Below the pieces are notes generated by a model, which saw nothing but the letters and a program-made list of their open reading frames with translations, did no database searches and was not told the DNA's origin. Of a DNA stretch of 28,440 bases, positions 1 to 7,907 are shown piece by piece. Within the stretch, counting starts at the first letter, position 1, and each line of letters begins with the position of its first letter. Position numbers and translations under genes: made by a program. Source of the DNA: Baffinella frigidus (lineage: Eukaryota; Cryptophyceae; Cryptomonadales; Baffinellaceae); contig MU647261.1 in NCBI GenBank assembly GCA_026770585.1, forward strand, positions 81,842-110,281, read 5' to 3'.

Positions 1-248
1 ATACCCGGCTGCATACCCGGCTGCATACCCGGCTGCATACCTGGCTGCATGCCCGGCTGCATACCCGGCTGCATGCCCGGCTGCATACCCGGCTGTATGC
101 CCGGCTGCATACCCGACTGCATACCCGGCTGCTTACCTGGCTGCATACCCGGCTGCATACCCGACTGCATACCCGGCTGCTTACCCGGCTGCATACCCGG
201 ATGCATACCCGGCTGCATACCCGGCTGCATACCCGGCTGCATACCCGA
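1..248. repeat. 12-bp tandem repeat coding MQPG
   Basis: About twenty tandem copies of a 12-base unit (plus strand cggctgcatacc and close variants) fill this stretch. A 30-base unit beginning gtctgctgttgtccaggcat follows, repeated about three times at 290-385. The 12- and 30-base lengths keep the minus-strand frame, so copy number can change without breaking the gene. Confidence 0.9.
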
Positions 249-611
249 CTGCTGCTGCTGCTGTATCTGTTCCTCTTGCGTCATCGGCATCTGGCCGTAC
301 GTCTGCTGTTGTCCAGGCATCTGGCCGTACGTCTGCTGTTGTCCAGGCATCTGGCCGTACGTCTGCTGGTGTCCAGGCATCTGCTGCGACCACGGTCGCT
401 GCATGCCCTGTTGTGCACCTGGCTGCATGCCCTGCTGTTGACCTGGCTGCATGCCAAGCGGTCGACCTGGCTGTGGGCTATATGAACTATGAGAAAATGG
501 AGAATTTGACGCCCGGCTGGGATACAACCTTCGATAGACAAACGCACACATTACGAACACTGTCAACATTACGGCGACAACTGCCACGATAATAACGCCA
601 ACGTCTGCCAT
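1..611 (-). CDS. Single-pass membrane protein with MQPG-repeat tail (partial, runs off left edge)
   Basis: Reading the minus strand from the ATG at 609-611, the frame stays open to base 1, so the C-terminus is missing. About 200 residues are visible. A hydrophobic segment covers residues 5-24 and is followed by Tyr-Arg-Arg, so it is probably a signal anchor with the tail inside. The tail then becomes Gln/Pro/Gly-rich: MQPGQQQ units, three copies of a 10-residue unit containing MPGQQQTYGQ, a short poly-Gln, then many GMQPG tetrads, some with Lys or Ser substituted. No family is recognised. The neighbours downstream on the same strand are also membrane proteins, so an envelope role is a guess. 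The plus-strand Cys-Pro-Gly reading of the same repeat is an artefact. A TATTAAAAGG-like element lies about 55 bases before the ATG. Confidence 0.72.
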   Translation of the reverse strand, partial: MADVGVIIVAVVAVMLTVFVMCAFVYRRLYPSRASNSPFSHSSYSPQPGRPLGMQPGQQQGMQPGAQQGMQRPWSQQMPGHQQTYGQMPGQQQTYGQMPGQQQTYGQMPMTQEEQIQQQQQSGMQPGMQPGMQPGMHPGMQPGKQPGMQSGMQPGMQPGKQPGMQSGMQPGIQPGMQPGMQPGMQPGMQPGMQPGMQPGMQPG

Positions 612-710
612 TTTCTGATGGTATCTGGAATTACTTATCTTCTCGAATGCATGACAGTCCTTTTAATAGTAGAGTGTGAGTCCAGTACATGCGATCGGGT
701 TGGTGTAGTA

Positions 711-1025
711 TTAAAATGATTCGATTGGTGCCTCCTCCTGCAGAAGTAGCAGTTCTTTAACATCTATGAGAAGCGGTTGTAAACTTGGTGTAGACAGGAC
801 CTCTGGGTGTGGTTGTGAACAATGGAGTCCCTTAGGCAGATATCGGTCAAATTCGGGGATTGCATCATTCGGCGACGATGTCGACGGTGTACTTGTATGG
901 TATGAATTGTACATGCAGTAGATAGCTACTGTTAGCACAATACATACTATCAACGACATTCTTGTTGTGTCGTCCTTCATGCTTTTAATACTCTCTTCGT
1001 AAGTGAACGAGCCTCCAATGCACAT
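711..1025 (-). CDS. Small single-pass membrane protein
   Basis: This encodes 104 residues, or fewer if an internal Met (residue 16 or 23) is used. One hydrophobic segment, about residues 23-40 (SLIVCIVLTVAIYCMY), follows a short charged stretch. The rest is a Ser/Thr/Pro-rich and then acidic C-terminal domain. There are no catalytic motifs and no recognised family. It begins 31 bases after the stop of the multi-pass protein at 1056-1919 and is followed by another membrane gene on the same strand, so the three may form one membrane-protein cluster. A small type II envelope or virion membrane protein is plausible but not shown. Confidence 0.6.
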   Translation of the reverse strand: MCIGGSFTYEESIKSMKDDTTRMSLIVCIVLTVAIYCMYNSYHTSTPSTSSPNDAIPEFDRYLPKGLHCSQPHPEVLSTPSLQPLLIDVKELLLLQEEAPIESF

Positions 1026-1055
1026 ACACGCCCCCGTGAAGTCAACCCACCAGCC

Positions 1056-1919
1056 TCACTCTTGTAGCCAGCCGGGTGTCTGTCCAATCGTGATATCAAC
1101 GATTACCCCACCGCGACTGTTGACAAAGGCGAACAGGTACATTGTACAGATGGAGACAACAGAGCATACAACAGACGGTGTGAGCGTCTCTGTCTCGGCG
1201 GGGTCGGTTTGTAAAAGCTGTGTACTCGGTACAAGGACAAACGCAGATGCCACGACAGCATACATCCATTGGTGTTTTAGGCTTGAGTACACGAGACAGA
1301 ACATGGTAGTTTGGTGTACAGTGATTACTGCACACAGACATGGTACCAGCCACAGGTAGTGTACAAACAATGACCACATGGGAAAGGCCGTCAATGTTAC
1401 TATAACAAATAGGTGTACCAATGAAGTACATACTGCCACTGGGGTGCAGAGATATACGGACTGTGAAACAAGTTGTGTTAGAGTGACTAACAGCCAGAAA
1501 TATAGAAAGCTGCCCCATTGTGTTCCCAGCACATGCGAGATATGCGACGGAATGGTGAAATGCAGCACAGTATTAAGAAACGCACATACAGAGACGACTG
1601 CCGATGTCTGTGTAGGTGAAAGTGTCAACTTGACGATACGTCGAAGTGGTGGAAGCCTTGCGTTGGCGGTATTGCATGTGCTAACACTATTCACCGTCAT
1701 GTTCACAGCACCATTGTTGGTGTGAGTACTAGATGTAGGTGTCGCATGCAGATCGTCGTGTGGTGCTGGATAACCGGATGCATGGGATTGAGCTCCTTTG
1801 TTCTGATACAGGTGCGGTTGTTTGGCTGGCGGTTTGACAGGTTCGTGTTTGGCATAAAATGAAGACATTTGGAGAAGTTGTCTATCATTTGACGAACTTG
1901 CAAATACATCAGGAAACAT
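1056..1919 (-). CDS. Multi-pass membrane protein, about 287 residues
   Basis: The first roughly 95 residues are hydrophilic with many His, Asn, Ser and Pro. The rest holds about six to eight hydrophobic segments separated by short loops, ending in a short soluble tail. I chose the ATG at 1917-1919; the open frame extends to a GTG at 1928. No sequence family is recognised. The layout recalls polytopic viral envelope proteins such as herpesvirus gM, but only in topology. A TAATAAAG element about 40 bases before the ATG could serve as TATA box and also as the polyadenylation signal of the upstream gene. Confidence 0.66.
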   Translation of the reverse strand: MFPDVFASSSNDRQLLQMSSFYAKHEPVKPPAKQPHLYQNKGAQSHASGYPAPHDDLHATPTSSTHTNNGAVNMTVNSVSTCNTANARLPPLRRIVKLTLSPTQTSAVVSVCAFLNTVLHFTIPSHISHVLGTQWGSFLYFWLLVTLTQLVSQSVYLCTPVAVCTSLVHLFVIVTLTAFPMWSLFVHYLWLVPCLCAVITVHQTTMFCLVYSSLKHQWMYAVVASAFVLVPSTQLLQTDPAETETLTPSVVCSVVSICTMYLFAFVNSRGGVIVDITIGQTPGWLQE

Positions 1920-1955
1920 GTAACACACGGGTTTACTGGCTTCTTTTGGATTGTC

Positions 1956-1961
1956 TTTATT
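1956..1961 (-). terminator. AATAAA polyadenylation signal for the portal-like gene
   Basis: Minus-strand AATAAA lies 44 bases past the stop codon of the gene at 2005-3459 and just before the start of the next gene. It may double as a TATA-like element for the gene ending at 1056. Confidence 0.45.
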
Positions 1962-2004
1962 AGTAAAGGTTCTACAGTCTCGGGAATTGATGGTGCCTTG
2001 AACA

Positions 2005-3459
2005 TTATCTACGTTTACCCGTTTCTATACTTGTAGCTGAACTACTGCCACTCTTAGTTGTATCACGACTGCTACTCTTAGTTACACCACCACTTCCACT
2101 TCCACTACCAGGGTCACTGCCATTTCCACTACCAGCTGGTGATCCTGCCTTCTGCAACCTCGTCTTATCGTCCTCACGGTTCTTGATGTTTTCAGAGTAC
2201 AGCTCCTCTGTCGAGAACCTGAACCGCACTCTGTTTGCAGGCACAGGCCCTTTGCATTGTGTATGGTCCTTGTGGTACACCGTTGAGTACATGTGAAGCA
2301 ACACCTTGGACATGAGTGATGTGAGACTCTCGCATGTATTCTTGACCATTTCACTAGAAAACGGTAGATTGTCATTCGATATGTTCTTGGAGGTGCCTGT
2401 ATCCGAATCGATTAGATGTAGCGGGATGCCCAGACTCTGGGTAACCGCGACACGGTATTGCTTCTCGAGTAGTTCGATGTCCATAAGAGGTTTTAGGTCG
2501 GGTTGTTGGACGAGATTGTAGTGTGGAGGGGGTGAGTACACAGCAGGGACATGCTCAGACCCGCGTCCACCTGTCTGCTCAAGTTCTTCACTAACGATGC
2601 TAGAGGTTTTTTGATACTGAAGTTTCATGTTGTCGTATGTGAAGAACCCCTCTGGCATTTGTGCTTGTTGGAAGCGCGTCGTCCCGTATGGGATTTCATC
2701 CCGCCCAGCTCGTTCGTTTTGTGCCTGTGGTGGTGTTTTGGTCGTGAAAAGACGAGCTGTCGTGTTCCAGTCGTCTGCATAACACCGTCTCTGCTGCGCC
2801 AAGTCAAGTGCAAGATACTTCTGAAGCGCGACATACAGAGGAGAATACTGTGCCTGTCCCATTGCACCAGTCTCGTGTGAACTCGTGCCGCTCATGCTAC
2901 CCGAAACTAGCATGGGGTCGATGAGGTTGATCACGTTAATATCGCTTGATGCTACGGACATGTTCCCTGTAGATTGTACGACGAACTCACTCGCACAATT
3001 ATAGTCAAGGTTGTTGTTAGCCGCGTCACCGTCTTTGTTACCAGAAAGTGAACCAGTGTTCCAAGAGAACTTGCGCTTCTTTGCTTGTGAATTGTCCGTT
3101 TTCGAAGAAAACGATGGCTTTGTTCTCACATTCCATGTGAAAGACCCCAATGGAAGAAGCATGGGCATTTTGTCGCCTGTCACCGGGTGTTGATGTACGA
3201 TCCATGGTATGAACCCGCAATACAGCTTGTACCGCAAGACACTGGAGAGAGTAGATACAAAGTACTGCTCAAAAAAGTGCTGGAAATCCTTGTCGGGTTT
3301 GGTAAACGCAATACTTAGTCCGACTCCTTGCTTGAGACATAGGTTGTTGAGCAGGTCTATAACGTATTGCATCATGGGCTCTCTTGTCACGATTGTATGC
3401 AAACACATGACATGGTCTTCGTGCGAGCCGATCAGATGCGAATACAGTCTCGAACCCAT
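2005..3459 (-). CDS. Portal-like capsid vertex protein (tentative)
   Basis: The protein is 484 residues. The N-terminal part reads like HK97-fold phage-type portal proteins: a helical stretch on two-residue hydrophobic spacing, then a segment at about 78-111 (YKLYCGFIPW, a short His-Pro turn, then PMLLPLGSFTWNV). Around residues 335-355 there is a typical 'RVAVTQSLGIPLHLID' segment, like the portal sequence in which a helix leads into a G-[IV]-P turn. A long helix follows. The C-terminal 50 residues are Gly/Ser-rich and probably disordered. Portals form the dodecameric DNA channel of tailed phages, herpesviruses and mirusviruses. Basis: recognised sequence texture and two local motifs, not an alignment. 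The main alternative is an unrelated viral structural protein. The ATG at 3457-3459 is the first in frame. Confidence 0.48.
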   Translation of the reverse strand: MGSRLYSHLIGSHEDHVMCLHTIVTREPMMQYVIDLLNNLCLKQGVGLSIAFTKPDKDFQHFFEQYFVSTLSSVLRYKLYCGFIPWIVHQHPVTGDKMPMLLPLGSFTWNVRTKPSFSSKTDNSQAKKRKFSWNTGSLSGNKDGDAANNNLDYNCASEFVVQSTGNMSVASSDINVINLIDPMLVSGSMSGTSSHETGAMGQAQYSPLYVALQKYLALDLAQQRRCYADDWNTTARLFTTKTPPQAQNERAGRDEIPYGTTRFQQAQMPEGFFTYDNMKLQYQKTSSIVSEELEQTGGRGSEHVPAVYSPPPHYNLVQQPDLKPLMDIELLEKQYRVAVTQSLGIPLHLIDSDTGTSKNISNDNLPFSSEMVKNTCESLTSLMSKVLLHMYSTVYHKDHTQCKGPVPANRVRFRFSTEELYSENIKNREDDKTRLQKAGSPAGSGNGSDPGSGSGSGGVTKSSSRDTTKSGSSSATSIETGKRR

Positions 3460-3527
3460 ACCGACTCGCTTTGATCAACTGCCCCGAGTACGCCTCGTTG
3501 TTTGATAGTATCCTCGTGGGTGTCTAA

Positions 3528-3537
3528 TCTATATAAC
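3528..3537 (-). promoter_or_regulatory. TATA-like box before the portal-like gene
   Basis: Minus strand GTTATATAG lies about 70 bases before the ATG at 3459. It overlaps the TAG stop codon of the upstream gene, a compact viral arrangement. Confidence 0.4.
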
Positions 3538-4260
3538 AAAGTTGCTCAATGTTTCTGAACCGCGCCGTGCGATGTCCAACAGCTTCTGCATTGTCGCATG
3601 CACGTGTGTGAGAGCATGTACGAAGTTTTCCACAACGCCATTGATGATGTCGGTGTCTGCGTAGATCATGGAAGAGATTTCTGACAGCGTGTAGTTGTCG
3701 CAGAATACCTTGGTGTACTTGCCTCGGACAATTCTGCGGAGCACGTGATCGAACCGTGAAGTGTACCAAAACGATAAACAGAAACGTAAAAATCGGGGAT
3801 GTACGAAGACGGGTGTACCCTCGCTCAAAGAGTTCACGCGCACACCGCCCACGCATTGTACTTTAGTGATACTGCATGTATTCCATCCGGACGTTTGTAT
3901 GTGCGGACATTCCAGACAGTTTGAAAGCTTCGTACACACCGTGGCGACCTCCATATGACCCTGAGACCTAGCCATTGACGCGTACTTTGCCAGATTTCGT
4001 ACCTCCAGTGTCATGGCATGGTAGTTGTCATGCATTCTCATTGCCCAGCTTTCGCAAAGGTCTTTCTTGCGCAGAACAAACTTGCGATACTGTCCGCTCG
4101 ACACTATGTCAAATGCTTTCAACAAGACAAACTCTTTGACAATTAAGGACGCATCATTGCTAGACAGTAACATGTCTGTACTAGGAGATTTGACGGTCGG
4201 TGTGGGACTTTTCTCCAATCGTGCCATTGTTTTGCTATCTATCAGCATTCCAGTGATCAT
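3529..4260 (-). CDS. Unknown protein, 243 residues
   Basis: I do not recognise this gene. It lies directly upstream of the portal-like gene on the same strand, with a gap of about 70 bases. The N-terminus is Ser/Thr/Pro-rich (about residues 13-35). A mixed helical domain follows with a Cys cluster at mid-protein (CLECPH, then two more Cys within 20 residues), which could bind zinc or form disulphides. There is no clear membrane segment. The frame is open to a GTG at 4305; I use the ATG at 4258-4260, with alternatives at 4248 and 4227. Its position suggests a structural or packaging-related role, as inference only. Confidence 0.6.
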   Translation of the reverse strand: MITGMLIDSKTMARLEKSPTPTVKSPSTDMLLSSNDASLIVKEFVLLKAFDIVSSGQYRKFVLRKKDLCESWAMRMHDNYHAMTLEVRNLAKYASMARSQGHMEVATVCTKLSNCLECPHIQTSGWNTCSITKVQCVGGVRVNSLSEGTPVFVHPRFLRFCLSFWYTSRFDHVLRRIVRGKYTKVFCDNYTLSEISSMIYADTDIINGVVENFVHALTHVHATMQKLLDIARRGSETLSNFVI

Positions 4261-4386
4261 TACCTGTGCACGATACACAGCGCTTTGTTTACCAAAACAT
4301 ACCACACCCCTGACGAGGCGACCAAGCCCCTAACGAAGTGACCGAATAGGCGGTGTTGTATCCAAACGTGTTTTACTCATATCAAG

Positions 4387-4420
4387 CCACCACCACCACC
4401 ACCACCACCACCACCACCAC
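4387..4420. repeat. CCA trinucleotide repeat
   Basis: About eleven uninterrupted CCA units lie in the non-coding gap between genes at 4260 and 4611. The rest of this gap (4261-4610) holds a short near-repeat, tacccacactacgcaagccac, and the element relic at 4468-4557. Confidence 0.9.
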
Positions 4421-4467
4421 TACCCACACTACGCAAGCCACCACCCACACTACGCACGTTCTCAGCC

Positions 4468-4557
4468 CTAGTGGCTAAACGCCCTACGGTAGGGCCCTAG
4501 GACCTGCCTAGGACCTCTTGGCCGTCAAATTTGACTACCTGGACACTTAAGGGATTA
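4468..4557 (+). mobile_element. Degraded inverted-repeat element: B-type end fused to A-type body
   Basis: The left end reads CTAGTGGCTA, the terminus of element family B. The body from about 4480 (gccctacggtagggccctag) through ttgactacctggacacttaa to gggatta matches element family A, including its right terminal repeat. The A left terminus is missing. A nearby inverted pair, ctagcctgtggctag, follows at 4561-4575. This is a relic of A and B recombination or nesting. Confidence 0.7.
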
Positions 4558-4610
4558 TCGCTAGCCTGTGGCTAGAATGTTGCCTCGCACAACACGCGAT
4601 GCGTGTTGCC

Positions 4611-6044
4611 TCAAACAGCAGGGGTCGCCGCTGGGATCGCAGAGCGGATCACATCTAAGGTCTGGCGGAGCTGGTATTTGTTCTGATGCACTTGGTCCGC
4701 TTTGTCTTTCTCTAGCTTTTCGGCGCGGATCGTGTACAGTTCGTCGAGGTTGTCGCATCCTGTCATTTCCTCTACCTTGCCCCATGCAAAGATCTTTTCC
4801 GCGTTCTCCACAGTAGTGACCTTGATGGAGTCGACAATTATGTTGCATGTCATGCACTTGATCTCCTCGCCATCCATGTTGTTGCGGATCAGCGGCCCGG
4901 CGCTGTCGTATTGGACCATGCAGTTGCAGCTGCAGTCGGCGCGTAGCATGAGCACCGTCTCCTTTGGGTGGAGCTCGTTGCGCGAGACCGGACATAAGGT
5001 GGCTCCTCTCGACAGGCTCGTACTGAACTCGTCGACGTAACGAAGATCGTTCACGCTTTCCCGGATCAAGTCCATCTTAGCGTCATGTATTTCTTTTGAT
5101 TCGGTCTGCGTTTCTGTTACCACCGCGACAGTCTCTTGGAGCGCCCGGATGCTCGCTTTCTGTGTGCTGATGGTCACGTCCTTGGCCACAGACAGGATGG
5201 TGTTAAGGCGGATGAGTTCCGTGGAGCTGTTGACCGCCAACGTAAGCTTCTCGATCTGGTTCTTGGCAACTTCGAGGATCTTGAAGGCCTTGTCCTTGTT
5301 CTCATTGGACAACTCTGCAATTCGCTTGTAATACACCAACTTGTCTTGAGCTTGCTCCATGCCTTTCTTGTATGTAGCAGACTGTTGCTGTGCGTCAAGC
5401 ATGTTTTGGTAGCACACGCCCAAGTAGTCCGACTGCTGTCGCTTAGGCGGCTGCTGTTGTGGGCCCGGGATGTCTGTGGCGTCCGTGGCCACGCGGTCAT
5501 CCTGTTTGCGCTTGTGTGTCGACATTGAGCTGTCGGGCGAGGTGTCTGGCGACCACGCGGCAGAGGCACCGTTACAGACGAGCATGTGCGCGGGGATGTT
5601 GGTGTCGTTGAGTTCGGAGTCAGAAGACGCAGCCGAGCAGACTGAAGCACACGTGGCAAGGGTATCGACGGTGGTAGTGGTGGTAGCGACGGTATCGACG
5701 GCGGTAGTGGTGGCAGCGACGGTATCGACGGCGGTGTTGTCAGGATCCGTGAAGTTGATTCTGTGTGCGAAGAATGCGCGCAGACCACTATGAGGGCCGT
5801 TGGAGGGGACAGCGGCCACCACGGGAAGGACTATGTCGTCCTTGATGTCGGCCGCATCGTTCGCGCCATCTTCAGTAGCAGATGTGCTGCTGACCGGTGC
5901 AGCACCGAACTTTCGCTGGCCCGTTACGGGTCTGGCAGTGTGGAGAGAGCGCACCGCGTATGTGCGTGTTGCGTCGTCAACTGCTGGGATCTGGTCGAAC
6001 TGGTCGAGCTCTGTGCGTTCGGGGCCTATGCCGCGTGCTGTCAT
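4611..6044 (-). CDS. Coiled-coil protein with C-terminal Cys cluster, 477 residues
   Basis: The N-terminal 190 residues are low-complexity, with a short repeat of Thr/Val/Ala (about 103-130) and acidic stretches, then a Pro/Gln-rich patch near 195. Residues about 205-345 are strongly helical, charged and heptad-like, so a coiled coil is likely. A Cys-rich segment follows: CP at 351, CSCNC at 371-375 and CMTC at 397-400, then a mixed helical end. The spacing resembles a divergent zinc-binding or RING/U-box-like fold, but I cannot assign it. The protein ends in a short Ala/Pro-rich tail. Codons are G/C-ended more often than in the membrane genes. Four TTAGTCA-type sites lie 100-150 bases upstream, shared with the bZIP and TCP11-like genes. 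Confidence 0.7.
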   Translation of the reverse strand: MTARGIGPERTELDQFDQIPAVDDATRTYAVRSLHTARPVTGQRKFGAAPVSSTSATEDGANDAADIKDDIVLPVVAAVPSNGPHSGLRAFFAHRINFTDPDNTAVDTVAATTTAVDTVATTTTTVDTLATCASVCSAASSDSELNDTNIPAHMLVCNGASAAWSPDTSPDSSMSTHKRKQDDRVATDATDIPGPQQQPPKRQQSDYLGVCYQNMLDAQQQSATYKKGMEQAQDKLVYYKRIAELSNENKDKAFKILEVAKNQIEKLTLAVNSSTELIRLNTILSVAKDVTISTQKASIRALQETVAVVTETQTESKEIHDAKMDLIRESVNDLRYVDEFSTSLSRGATLCPVSRNELHPKETVLMLRADCSCNCMVQYDSAGPLIRNNMDGEEIKCMTCNIIVDSIKVTTVENAEKIFAWGKVEEMTGCDNLDELYTIRAEKLEKDKADQVHQNKYQLRQTLDVIRSAIPAATPAV

Positions 6045-6147
6045 TCAGGATTGGTGGTATGTGAAGTGAGTGTCTCGGTGGAGAAATCCTTATCGACCGG
6101 TTTGCACACCGCGTGTTCAAAATGATGCTAATAATACCTTTTAACAC

Positions 6148-6195
6148 TTGACTAATCATTTAGTCAACTCGTTTTAGTCAACCCATTTTAGTCAA
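6148..6195. promoter_or_regulatory. Cluster of four TTAGTCAA / TTGACTAA sites
   Basis: TTGACTAA at 6148, then TTAGTCAA at 6160, 6174 and 6188. This is the bZIP-type core TGACTAA/TTAGTCA. The cluster lies upstream of the minus-strand gene starting at 6044. A TTAAAAGG-like element lies between the cluster and that gene. The binding protein is inferred, not shown. Confidence 0.5.
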
Positions 6196-6300
6196 CTCGT
6201 TATGAAGACCACCTCCGGTCTCGCAGAAATACCCATCATCACACCACTCATTCACTGCCCATGCTTTCACTCGCACAACACCGCCACAGCGAACAGTGTC

Positions 6301-6855
6301 TTATTTGTCCATAAATGCGTTGTTGAAGATCAGTTTGTCTTCCCCGACCTTGTACAGTGATGAAACCTGCGAGCACAGCGTGAGATATACGCGCATGGCC
6401 TGGGGGTTTACAGTCCGTTCGCCCGTTTCGGCATCGCTCACCACGCAACACTTGGTTATCTCCTTCTGCATTTTACTCATCTCCTGCAGCTGAAGCGCCA
6501 GCTTGACGCGGGGGTGTAACATATGCTCTGTGATGTGCAGCCGTATTTGTGCAGCCGTCGAGTTGCTGTTCACTTCTACATGGTCCAGTAGGTACTTGCT
6601 CTGCCCCACCAATGCGTCCATGGCCATGTGTGGAATGCTGTCCATGATGAAACGCACAACTTCGTTTGTGGTTCTATTTCCTTGGTATTGGCACAGCCAA
6701 CAAAAGGCATCTGTGTGGTCATCTTTACTGTGTGCTTTGTTTTCGGCGTGATGGTTTTCGTGTGCGCGTTGTCTGTCCGTTTGTGGTTGGTTGGTACTTT
6801 CTGAAGTACTCATCGGAGACCGTGGTGTTGGTTCTTCATCTGAATCGATCTCCAT
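6301..6855 (-). CDS. Small CCHH protein, possible zinc binding, 184 residues
   Basis: The start at 6853-6855 is preferred because a TATATAA box lies 47-53 bases upstream. The open frame continues to 7131, but that extension overlaps the neighbour's promoter and is rich in unlikely composition. The first 50 residues are acidic, then Ser/Thr and His-rich. Residues 52-55 give FCWLC, followed by a hydrophobic helical domain with H107, H111 and H114 in a helix (LHITEHMLHP) and then a Leu/Gln-rich helix. The C-x2-C plus H-x3-H-x2-H pattern suggests a zinc-stabilised helical domain; the family is not identified. The gene is divergent from 7046-7741 with the two promoters back to back. Confidence 0.68.
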   Translation of the reverse strand: MEIDSDEEPTPRSPMSTSESTNQPQTDRQRAHENHHAENKAHSKDDHTDAFCWLCQYQGNRTTNEVVRFIMDSIPHMAMDALVGQSKYLLDHVEVNSNSTAAQIRLHITEHMLHPRVKLALQLQEMSKMQKEITKCCVVSDAETGERTVNPQAMRVYLTLCSQVSSLYKVGEDKLIFNNAFMDK

Positions 6856-6901
6856 TACACTTCTTCGCGTAAGGTGTTGGTGTGTTTCTATACAGACTGT
6901 G

Positions 6902-6909
6902 TTATATAG
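6902..6909 (-). promoter_or_regulatory. TATA box of the CCHH gene
   Basis: Minus strand CTATATAA (6902-6909) lies about 50 bases before the chosen ATG at 6855. This supports that start over the further-upstream ATG at 7131. Confidence 0.6.
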
Positions 6910-7012
6910 ATTATCGACTTGGGATGTATCAACACCCCGACGAGAAAATGTCATCCGAAAAACGAACCGTCGATAAGTAACACAATACCATGAGATTGCT
7001 GTGCCAAACTTG

Positions 7013-7020
7013 TATAGATA
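7013..7020 (+). promoter_or_regulatory. TATA box for the gene at 7046
   Basis: TATAGATA lies 25 bases before the ATG at 7046, in the divergent promoter gap shared with the minus-strand CCHH gene. Confidence 0.55.
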
Positions 7021-7045
7021 AGCGAACACCACAGCAAGTGCAAAG

Positions 7046-7741
7046 ATGGTCCCACCGCCCTCTCTGCAAAAGCCCCAGACCGAGTTCGTCGAAAACTTCC
7101 TACAGCCACACCAACTGCGGCGTATGCTCATTTATTTCAGCAAGCAACAGCCGACAGACACACACGCACAATACGGTTTTACTGACATCATTGTGCGGCT
7201 CGCCAATGACCCGCTCTGTATCATTTTCGGGCAACATGGCGTGTACCTATTCTCAAACTATCTTCTTGTGTACCCGTACAACGAACTCGACAGCCAGCAA
7301 GTTGCGTATATCTCAAACTTCCTACGTACACACATCACTCTGCCACCGTCTACCGACACGTCGTTGGATACAACGAGCGCGCCACCTGCGGTTGTACCAA
7401 GCATGACGATCGACGTCCGTGTTACGAAACAAATGGGCGGTGGCTATACCGTTCGCCCGATTCAACTCGCCAACATCCGTCTCAAGACGTTTGACATCCT
7501 CGCTGCATTGGTACGTGGTATCATGTGTGGCTCGCAAAAACATGACCTCAAATACCGTCGACACGCAGTCAACCTTCAGCTGCAGCGCATTCTGACACGA
7601 ATCGTTGTGTCGCGCGCACAATTGCAGGAGGTTAATGCTGAGATCGAAATGTGCATAGAGAAACAGAAGACAGCGTTGGGGTTGTCTACGAGCACCGAAC
7701 CGATTGGGTCCGTTTCAGACCCAATGGTCGAATGTGTGTAG
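7046..7741 (+). CDS. Unknown protein, 231 residues
   Basis: Not recognised. The ATG at 7046 has a TATA box just upstream. The protein has a mixed alpha/beta N-terminal half (about 1-95), a Pro/Ser/Thr-rich linker (about 95-120), a short beta-rich piece, then a long helical segment at about 140-215 with charged and Gln-rich faces. There are no membrane segments, signal peptide or catalytic motif. The C-terminal codons (GAATGTGTGTAG) form part of a 34-base tandem duplication that continues past the stop. It stands alone on the plus strand between two minus-strand genes. A virion or scaffold-type helical protein is possible. Confidence 0.65.
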   Translation: MVPPPSLQKPQTEFVENFLQPHQLRRMLIYFSKQQPTDTHAQYGFTDIIVRLANDPLCIIFGQHGVYLFSNYLLVYPYNELDSQQVAYISNFLRTHITLPPSTDTSLDTTSAPPAVVPSMTIDVRVTKQMGGGYTVRPIQLANIRLKTFDILAALVRGIMCGSQKHDLKYRRHAVNLQLQRILTRIVVSRAQLQEVNAEIEMCIEKQKTALGLSTSTEPIGSVSDPMVECV

Positions 7742-7830
7742 GCTGGACCAGGGGTAGCTGGCTGAATGTGTGTAGACTGGACCAGGAGTGGACCACAAGT
7801 GGACCAGGGTGGCTGGCTGGATGTGTACAG
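7730..7830. repeat. 34-base duplication spanning the stop codon
   Basis: The unit starting gaatgtgtgtag at 7730 recurs at 7764, with shortened and varied copies of tggaccagg and ggctggctg to about 7830. The first copy supplies the gene's last codons and stop. Confidence 0.75.
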
Positions 7831-7907
7831 GTGACTCGGTTCAGTGCATTTGTATATGTATTAGTAAACACCTTACAACCAGCTGTACCACACGATCCCA
7901 AGCAGGT

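Noticed and set aside
49-441. Plus-strand Cys-Pro-Gly repeat frame
   Set aside because: It is the shadow of the minus-strand MQPG repeats, whose frame has a membrane anchor and a clear start.
6856-7131. Upstream extension of the CCHH gene to 7131
   Set aside because: A TATA box at 6902-6909 places transcription start downstream of that ATG.
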